Assembly (NCBI GenBank): GCA_023379515.1
Contig: JAMCQQ010000278.1
Location: forward strand, 483 to 11,105
Source: Actinomycetota bacterium
GTDB taxonomy: Bacteria; Actinomycetota; Humimicrobiia; Humimicrobiales; Humimicrobiaceae
DNA length: 10,623 nt
Reading direction: 5' to 3'
Position numbers and translations under genes: made by a program. The notes under the pieces are model-generated. The model saw only the letters and a list, made by a program, of their open reading frames with translations. It was not told where the DNA came from and did not search any database. Position 1 is the first letter of the stretch; every line of letters begins with the position of its first letter. Shown here piece by piece: positions 6,630-10,623 of this stretch.

Positions 6630-6707
6630 TTTATTTAAGTATAACCATACAACACAATTACAGTAACAGTACTTTGGCTAGTCTTTCGGCCTGGTTATTG
6701 GAACAGT
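6630..6707 (-). repeat. Copy 2 of the ~78-nt diverged inverted repeat, carrying the receiver gene promoter
   Basis: Reverse-complement partner of 5646-5721 (about 80% identity by hand alignment). On this strand TTACTG (6666-6661), a 17-base spacer and TATACT (6643-6638) reproduce the promoter-like core of copy 1. The repeat ends two bases before the receiver-gene ATG at 6627, so it supplies that gene's entire proximal promoter. This copy also lies in a 32-codon open frame (6756-6658) that is broken in copy 1. Confidence 0.65.
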
Positions 6708-6841
6708 TTTTGCTTAAAGATAAGGCTAATTGACCATGAGTGGGGGCAGCTTGCATAAAAGGTTTGAACCATAAATAAGGAAGGGTTTAATAAAATGAAT
6801 GAATAGTTTAAAAAGAAGATGAGAATATAATGCCCTGAATG

Positions 6842-6916
6842 TGGTAGCGCATAGGGGGCTCGAACCCCTGTTTTAGCCTTGAGAGGGCTATGTCCTGGCC
6901 ACTAGACGAATGCGCC
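6842..6916 (-). tRNA. tRNA-Glu (anticodon CTC), CCA encoded
   Basis: On the minus strand a 7-bp acceptor stem (GGCGCAT with ATGCGCT, the first pair G-U), a D arm reading CGTCTAGTGGCCAGGAC as in standard tRNA-Glu, an anticodon stem TAGCC/GGCTA with loop CTCTCAA giving anticodon CTC (6883-6881), a T arm with AGGGG/CCCCT around TTCGAGC, discriminator A and encoded CCA (6844-6842). Anticodon CTC reads GAG only, so a separate TTC isoacceptor should exist elsewhere. Downstream (6840-6780) there is a pyrimidine-rich run but no clear hairpin terminator. Confidence 0.95.
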
Positions 6917-6926
6917 GCAATTTTGA

Positions 6927-6955
6927 ATTCTATCCGCATTACAATATTTTGTAAA
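6927..6955 (-). promoter_or_regulatory. Promoter of tRNA-Glu
   Basis: On the minus strand TTTACA (6955-6950), a 17-base spacer and TAGAAT (6932-6927) are followed 10 bases later by the first base of the mature tRNA. This is a good sigma-70 match with a short 5' extension for processing. It is back to back with the plus-strand promoter at 6961-6990. Confidence 0.65.
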
Positions 6956-6960
6956 TAGCC

Positions 6961-6990
6961 TTGGTTTAGACGCTTTTTATATTGTATAAT
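6961..6990 (+). promoter_or_regulatory. Promoter of the GAF-ANTAR / aldolase operon (leaderless)
   Basis: TTGGTT (6961-6966), an 18-base spacer and a perfect TATAAT (6985-6990). The ATG at 7001 is only 10 bases after the -10, so the transcript would start within about 0-4 bases of the start codon. No Shine-Dalgarno exists, consistent with a leaderless message. Confidence 0.6.
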
Positions 6991-7000
6991 TATTCAACCA

Positions 7001-7717
7001 ATGAACAATAAAAATGAAAAAATAGAGAGCGCCAATGAAATAATCGAGGCCCTTTCAAAAATAGGGGAAGCAATAACTTCGGATCTTTATCTCGAAGATA
7101 TTTTAAAATTGATCGTTACGGTAACGGCGGAAGTTATGGGCTCAAAGATATGCTCATTAATGCTGCTTGATCCGGTAAAAAAAGAGCTGTCGATAAAGGC
7201 AACGCAAAGTATGAACAAAGAGTACCTCAATAAAAGACCGCTCAGACTTGGTGAGGGAATTGCAGGAAAAGTTGCCATGGAAAACAAACCTATGATTGTT
7301 GAAAATATCCAGGAAGCGGAAGAATATAAGTTTAAAGACATTGGGAAGAAAGAAGGTCTTGTATCGATGCTCAGCGTCCCGCTTCATGTAAAAGGCAAAG
7401 TTATCGGAGTTTTGAACACTTATACTTCAAAACCTCATAATTTCAGCGAGTATGAGATTAACATTTTAAAAACTGTCGCGGACCAGTCTGCAATAGTAAT
7501 TGAGAACTATCGTCTTCTCGTCGAAACTAAGGTCATAAAAGAAGAGCTTGATACCAGAAAGGCAATCGAGAGGGCAAAAGGCACACTGATGAAGGATCAG
7601 AATTTATCTGAGAATGAAGCATTCAGAAAAATACAAAAATTTGCTATGGATAACAATAAATCAATGAGAGAAATTGCTGAAGCAATAATTTTATCAAGTG
7701 AATTAAAAGGGAAATAA
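7001..7717 (+). CDS. GAF-ANTAR domain protein, RNA-binding transcription antiterminator
   Basis: 238 residues. A GAF sensor domain fills ~25-170 (TSDLYLEDILKLIV, then LRLGEGIAGKVAMENKPMIV, LSVPLHVKGKVIGVLNTYT, and FSEYEINILKTVADQSAIVIEN). An ANTAR domain fills ~174-232: LDTRKAIERAKGTLMKDQ (183-200), NLSENEAFRKIQKFAMDNN, then SMREIAEAIILS, the three-helix signature of EutV/AmiR/NasR-type proteins. ANTAR proteins bind paired hexaloop hairpins in mRNA leaders and prevent terminator formation; here the small-molecule or protein signal would act through GAF, whose ligand cannot be told. A matching hairpin pair lies 1.2 kb downstream before the glutamate synthase genes. No receiver domain and no partner kinase are present. 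The start follows a promoter by 10 bases, with no ribosome site. The aldolase gene starts 29 bases after its stop. Confidence 0.93.
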   Translation: MNNKNEKIESANEIIEALSKIGEAITSDLYLEDILKLIVTVTAEVMGSKICSLMLLDPVKKELSIKATQSMNKEYLNKRPLRLGEGIAGKVAMENKPMIVENIQEAEEYKFKDIGKKEGLVSMLSVPLHVKGKVIGVLNTYTSKPHNFSEYEINILKTVADQSAIVIENYRLLVETKVIKEELDTRKAIERAKGTLMKDQNLSENEAFRKIQKFAMDNNKSMREIAEAIILSSELKGK

Positions 7718-7746
7718 TAATTATCTTATTATATGAGGAGGTCAAA

Positions 7747-8742
7747 TTGCCGCTAGTACCAATGAAACAAATTTTAGATGAAGCCATTAAGGGTAATTAT
7801 GGTGTCGGAGCCTATAACGTAAATAACATGGAGCAGATTCAGGGAATAATGAGAGCTGCAAAAGAGACAAAATCGCCGGTTGTTCTGCAGGCAAGCCGTG
7901 GAGCCATCAAATACACAAATATGGTTTATATAAAATACCTTGCAGCTGCGGCAGTAGAAGAAAATCCGGAAATACCGATGTCACTTCATCTTGACCATGG
8001 CAATAGTCTTGAAACATGCAAACAAGCAATCGCTCTTGGATTTACATCTGTCATGATTGACGGCTCGCTAAAAGAAGACAGTAAAACACCCACCACTTTT
8101 GACGAGAATGTGGAAGTAACAAAATCGGTAGTTGAATATGCGCATAATCTTGGAGTTACCGTTGAAGGGGAACTTGGAACACTCGGCGGGATAGAAGATG
8201 GAGTAGGGTCAGGTCATGTCAAATTAACGGACCCTGATGAAGCCGTACGGTTCATCAAGCTTACGGGAGTGGATGCGCTTGCACTAGCTATTGGAACCAG
8301 CCATGGCGCCTATAAGTTTAAGGCAAAACCAACTCTTGCTATGGACATTATAAGTGCCGTAGCGGCTAAGGTTCCTGAAACACCGCTTGTGATGCATGGT
8401 TCATCCTCAGTACCTCAGGACCTGATTGATATAATTAATGCATATGGCGGTAGGCTTGAAAGAACAATGGGTGTTCCCATTGAATCAATTCAACAGGCCA
8501 TTAAACGCGGTGTTAGAAAAATAAATGTCGACACTGACGGAAGGCTTGCAATGACCGGAGCAATAAGGAAATTTTTAGCAGATAATCCCGCAGAATTTGA
8601 CCCAAGAGGATATTTCGGTGCCGCCAGGGAAGCTGTATACCAGAGCGTAAAGGGCAAGATGATAGATTTTGGGACCGCCGGCCATGCCGGAGATTACAAG
8701 CCTTCAACACTGGAAGAATATAAGAAAATTTATGCTTCATAA
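7747..8742 (+). CDS. fba: Class II fructose-bisphosphate aldolase
   Basis: 331 residues, zinc-dependent aldolase that cleaves or forms fructose 1,6-bisphosphate from dihydroxyacetone phosphate and glyceraldehyde 3-phosphate in the cytoplasm (glycolysis and gluconeogenesis). Visible sites: HLDHG (81-85) with the zinc His and catalytic Asp83; VEGELG (139-144); SHGAYK (185-190) and MHGSSS (216-221) with the other metal His residues; and NVDTDGR (260-266) for phosphate/substrate binding. Length and order are normal for the class II family. The start is TTG at 7747, chosen because AGGAGGT (7736-7742) lies just upstream and the next codons give the typical PLVPMKQILDEA beginning; the ATG six codons further is less well placed. 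It is the second gene after the GAF-ANTAR protein and probably shares its transcript, which would make the aldolase co-expressed with an RNA-binding regulator. No convincing terminator hairpin with a T-run follows. Confidence 0.96.
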   Translation: MPLVPMKQILDEAIKGNYGVGAYNVNNMEQIQGIMRAAKETKSPVVLQASRGAIKYTNMVYIKYLAAAAVEENPEIPMSLHLDHGNSLETCKQAIALGFTSVMIDGSLKEDSKTPTTFDENVEVTKSVVEYAHNLGVTVEGELGTLGGIEDGVGSGHVKLTDPDEAVRFIKLTGVDALALAIGTSHGAYKFKAKPTLAMDIISAVAAKVPETPLVMHGSSSVPQDLIDIINAYGGRLERTMGVPIESIQQAIKRGVRKINVDTDGRLAMTGAIRKFLADNPAEFDPRGYFGAAREAVYQSVKGKMIDFGTAGHAGDYKPSTLEEYKKIYAS

Positions 8743-8807
8743 ATTTTAAATTATTAATAAATTTTTTAGAAAAATAAAACTTAAAAGGCCGTATAATTAT
8801 AAAAGCA

Positions 8808-8910
8808 TCAGTTATAACTGAAAGTATGTCATTAATTATTCCGGACTACCGGAATAAGTCCTTAAAATAAGCGTTAAATAAGCGATTATAAAAATAACCG
8901 GTTATAAGCG
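8808..8910. promoter_or_regulatory. Cluster of palindromes upstream of the glutamate synthase promoter
   Basis: Non-coding. It holds a perfect 14-bp palindrome TCAGTTATAACTGA (8808-8821); a 9-bp hairpin TTATTCCGG / CCGGAATAA with a 4-base loop (8836-8857) but no T-run, so not a typical terminator; three TAAGCG hexamers (8868, 8879, 8905); and AACCGGTT (8896-8903). GTTATAA occurs at both 8811 and 8901. These are candidate binding sites for regulators of the promoter at 8922-8949; the regulator is unknown. Confidence 0.4.
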
Positions 8911-8921
8911 GTTCTAAAAAT

Positions 8922-8949
8922 TTGACATTTTTTTAAAAAATGCTATTAT
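8922..8949 (+). promoter_or_regulatory. Sigma-70-type promoter for the glutamate synthase operon
   Basis: A perfect TTGACA (8922-8927), a 16-base spacer and TATTAT (8944-8949), with TG one base before the -10. Transcription is expected near 8956, giving a leader of about 100 bases before ATG 9057 that contains the two hairpins and the terminator. Confidence 0.65.
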
Positions 8950-8966
8950 TACTTTTTAATTAAATA

Positions 8967-9004
8967 GGCGAAGAAGCCAAAAATATAAAGGTAAAGAAGC
9001 CTTT
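8967..9004 (+). promoter_or_regulatory. Candidate ANTAR-binding dual-hexaloop RNA element
   Basis: Two adjacent hairpins with 6-base loops in the mRNA leader. P1: GGC (8967-8969), loop GAAGAA, GCC (8976-8978). P2: AAAGGT (8987-8992), loop AAAGAA (8993-8998), GCCTTT (8999-9004), with a closing U-G pair. ANTAR targets are described as paired hexaloops with A at loop position 1 and G at position 4. P2 fits fully; P1 has G at position 4 but G at position 1 and only a 3-bp stem. P2 shares bases 8997-9004 with the left arm of the downstream terminator, so the two cannot form together. An ANTAR protein is encoded 1.2 kb upstream. Confidence 0.6.
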
Positions 9005-9041
9005 TTAAGACATGGATGTCTTAAGAGGCTTTTTTGTTTTT
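8997..9041 (+). terminator. Intrinsic terminator in the glutamate synthase leader (attenuator)
   Basis: Left arm AAGCCT-TT-TTAAGACA (8997-9012), tetraloop TGGA, right arm TGTCTTAA-G-AGGCTT (9017-9031): about 14 base pairs with one small internal irregularity, followed directly by a T-rich run (9030-9041). It lies downstream of a promoter and upstream of the gene start at 9057, so it would stop transcription before the gene unless prevented. Formation of hairpin P2 (8987-9004) would block it. Confidence 0.85.
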
Positions 9042-9056
9042 GGGAGTAAAAATATT

Positions 9057-10262
9057 ATGAAAGAATATATACGTTCCGGGGAATTTGCAGACGAACTTGA
9101 AATTATGCAGGAACCTGGAATTAAAAATAAAAAAGAAGATTACCCTGAATGGAAGGTGCCTTCCGGTTGCGCTATTTTTGGTATAGCTAACGAAAGCGGT
9201 ATTCCATTTAGCGGCGCTGCTGTAATTGAAGGAATAACAATGATGCATGACCGTTCCAATGGTCTTGGCGGGGGATTTGCAGCTTATGGAATTTATCCTG
9301 ATTATGCCGATGATTGGGCCTTTCATATAATTTATGATGATATTTCTGCAAAAAAAGAGACTGAAGATATCCTGAAATCTTTTTTTAAAGTTTTACTGGC
9401 TGAAGAAATGCCAACAAAAAAAATACCTTCGGTTAAGAACCCGCCAATGATACTCAGGTATTTTCTCAAATATAAAAATATGGCTGCAACAACGCTAACA
9501 AAGGAAAAGAATAATCCGGCAGCGGCTGAAGAACTGGCAGCGGCTGAAGAAAATACTATTGCAGAACTTGTCATGAAAATTAACAGCCTTGTAAAAGGTG
9601 CCTATATAATTTCAAGCGGCAGGAACATGGGAATATTCAAAGGTGTAGGATTCCCTGAAGATATTGGTGAGTTTTTTAGGATTGACGATTATAAAGGTCA
9701 TATATGGACCTCTCATGGAAGGTTTCCTACCAACAGCGTAGGCTGGTGGGGCGGTGCTCATCCATTTGGAATCCTGAACTGGTCCGTAGTTCATAACGGG
9801 GAGATATCTTCATTTGGCAGAAACCAGAGATTTGTAGGCAGCTTTGGATATAAGTGTACACTTTCAACAGACACCGAGGTTATAGCTTACCTTTTTGATT
9901 TACTTGCCAGAAAGAGAGGAATTAACCTTGAACTGATCAATATGATTTTAGCAGCTCCCTTGTGGGAGCAGATAGAGCGTATGCCCCAGGAAGAAAAAGA
10001 GCTGGCAAAAGCTTTAAGAATCTTATATGGAGGAGCTTTAGTAAACGGACCTTTCAGTATAATCGTGGGACATAATGACTTTATGTTTGCATTAAATGAC
10101 AGGATCAAATTAAGACCCATGGTTGCTGCAAGAAAAGATGATTTACTTTTTGTTTCAAGTGAGGAATCTGCTATAAGAAAAGTTTGCCCATCACCTGATA
10201 TTTTGTGGCACCCGGAGGGTGGGGTTCCTGTTATCGGAAGAATTAAGAAGAAGGCGGCTTAA
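9057..10262 (+). CDS. Glutamate synthase, glutamine amidotransferase (class II) protein, split archaeal-type GltB1
   Basis: 401 residues. A class II glutamine amidotransferase that frees ammonia from glutamine for the neighbouring synthase protein. SGCAIFGI places the likely nucleophile at Cys38, so either ~37 residues are removed or the enzyme works with a leader. Typical of the split-type family are MHDRSNGLGGGFAAYGIYPDY, WTSHGRFPTNSVGWWGG.HPF, VVHNGEISS and STDTEVIAYL. A linker near the middle contains a duplicated six-residue unit (AAAEEL/AAAEEN). The frame is open back to an ATG at 9012, but that codon is in the terminator stem; ATG 9057, with GGGAG 10 bases upstream, is therefore the better start. 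The stop is immediately followed by the start of the next gene, so the two are translationally linked. Expression is expected to depend on readthrough of the leader terminator. Confidence 0.9.
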   Translation: MKEYIRSGEFADELEIMQEPGIKNKKEDYPEWKVPSGCAIFGIANESGIPFSGAAVIEGITMMHDRSNGLGGGFAAYGIYPDYADDWAFHIIYDDISAKKETEDILKSFFKVLLAEEMPTKKIPSVKNPPMILRYFLKYKNMAATTLTKEKNNPAAAEELAAAEENTIAELVMKINSLVKGAYIISSGRNMGIFKGVGFPEDIGEFFRIDDYKGHIWTSHGRFPTNSVGWWGGAHPFGILNWSVVHNGEISSFGRNQRFVGSFGYKCTLSTDTEVIAYLFDLLARKRGINLELINMILAAPLWEQIERMPQEEKELAKALRILYGGALVNGPFSIIVGHNDFMFALNDRIKLRPMVAARKDDLLFVSSEESAIRKVCPSPDILWHPEGGVPVIGRIKKKAA

Positions 10263-10623
10263 ATGGCATTAAAATTAAATCAGTCAGAATTTGAGATCCA
10301 AAGAGACTTACAGAAATGTATTGCCTGTGAAGTCTGTGTTGGTCAATGCTCAAATGATGTCCATGAATATGACAAAGATGATGCTGCCGTATATAGTGAA
10401 AGCATGAACTGCGTTGGATGTCATAGATGCGAGACCCTTTGTCCGACCGGAGCAATCAAAATTAAAAAAAGAGATGCTGAATTCAGGGAAAATTTCAACT
10501 GGTCCGCAAACCATTTAAAGAACATATACAAGCAGGCTGAAGCAGGCGGCGTAATACTTACTGCAATGGGTTCAGACAAGCCTCATACGGTATACTGGGA
10601 TCATATTCTTCTGAATGCGGCTC
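10263..10623 (+). CDS. Ferredoxin-FMN glutamate synthase protein (GltB2-type), N-terminal part, runs off the window
   Basis: First 120 residues of a longer protein. A two-cluster ferredoxin domain comes first: C19xxC22xxC25xxxC29 (followed by Ser rather than the usual Pro) and C50xxC53xxC56xxxC60-P. After a basic linker, NWSANHLKNIYKQAEAGG and LTAMGSDKPHTVYWDHILLNA begin the FMN-dependent glutamate synthase domain that adds ammonia to 2-oxoglutarate. In the split type the electron donor is likely reduced ferredoxin or a separate NAD(P)H subunit; the window ends before the FMN and 3Fe-4S cysteine region. The ATG directly follows the TAA of the amidotransferase gene with no intervening base, so translation is probably coupled. 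A third GltB3 (GXGXG) gene would be expected near by. Confidence 0.9.
   Translation, partial: MALKLNQSEFEIQRDLQKCIACEVCVGQCSNDVHEYDKDDAAVYSESMNCVGCHRCETLCPTGAIKIKKRDAEFRENFNWSANHLKNIYKQAEAGGVILTAMGSDKPHTVYWDHILLNAA

Noticed and set aside
5646..6707. Insertion sequence bounded by terminal inverted repeats
   Set aside because: No transposase or integrase is encoded inside, the repeats are only ~80% alike and no target-site duplication is evident; kept only as a repeat observation.
6658..6756. 32-codon minus-strand open frame (MQAAPTHGQLALSLSK...QAERLAKVLLL)
   Set aside because: It has no ribosome site, largely coincides with the inverted repeat, and the matching frame is broken by a 2-base gap in the other copy; more likely repeat sequence than a gene.
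8836..8857. Terminator of the aldolase gene
   Set aside because: The 9-bp stem is perfect but is followed by GTCCTTAAAA rather than a T-run, and it lies about 95 bases after the stop.
9012..9056. Extended N-terminus of the amidotransferase from ATG 9012
   Set aside because: The ATG and the following codons are the loop and right arm of the leader terminator and its T-run; ATG 9057 has a ribosome site and gives a normal protein start.
9021..9574. Minus-strand frames of about 80-100 codons opposite the amidotransferase gene
   Set aside because: They have no recognisable domain or ribosome site and lie fully antisense to a clear protein family.
1..10623. CRISPR array, phage genes or defence system
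   Set aside because: No regularly spaced repeats, cas, restriction, toxin-antitoxin or phage-like proteins were seen on either strand.

Overview
The window is about 10.6 kb of AT-rich, gene-dense bacterial chromosome. The gene content suggests an anaerobe: an electron-bifurcation-type ETF/FixABCX system, a split archaeal-type glutamate synthase with ferredoxin domains, a GAF-ANTAR regulator and a class II aldolase. Apparent leaderless starts and ANTAR regulation would suit a low-GC actinobacterial-type or clostridial lineage, but I cannot name the organism from the sequence. No phage, transposase or CRISPR locus is visible.

Layout. (1) 1-3851, plus strand: the end of an unrecognised membrane protein, then etfBA and etfCX. 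These two genes encode the four parts of an EtfABCX (FixABCX) complex as two fusion proteins, joined by an ATGA stop/start overlap. (2) 3903-4850, minus strand: a MerR-type regulator followed 12 or so bases later by an FtsL/DivIC-like division protein. (3) 5074-5544, plus strand: a PrcB-like lipoprotein. (4) 5646-6707: a segment bounded by two diverged inverted copies of a ~78-nt repeat, each containing the same promoter-like core. Between them lie two small membrane protein genes on the plus strand (the first DUF1328-like, with a strong Shine-Dalgarno but no ATG/GTG/TTG start) and a convergent degenerate receiver-domain gene. (5) 6842-6916, minus: tRNA-Glu(CTC). (6) 7001-8742, plus: GAF-ANTAR RNA-binding antiterminator and class II fructose-bisphosphate aldolase. 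(7) 8743-9056: a 314-base regulatory region with palindromes, a promoter, two small hexaloop hairpins and an intrinsic terminator. (8) 9057-10623, plus: glutamate synthase amidotransferase protein and the start of the ferredoxin/FMN synthase protein.

How it works together. The most attractive inference is a local circuit. The GAF-ANTAR protein is an RNA-binding antiterminator, and 1.2 kb downstream the glutamate synthase leader carries a tandem pair of 6-nt-loop hairpins (loops GAAGAA and AAAGAA), the second mutually exclusive with a strong intrinsic terminator just before the gene. This is the architecture expected of an ANTAR target, and nitrogen assimilation is a typical ANTAR-controlled function. 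The Etf locus would independently link NADH, ferredoxin and quinone pools.

All statements come from reading the sequence and remembered family knowledge; no searches or folding programs were run.
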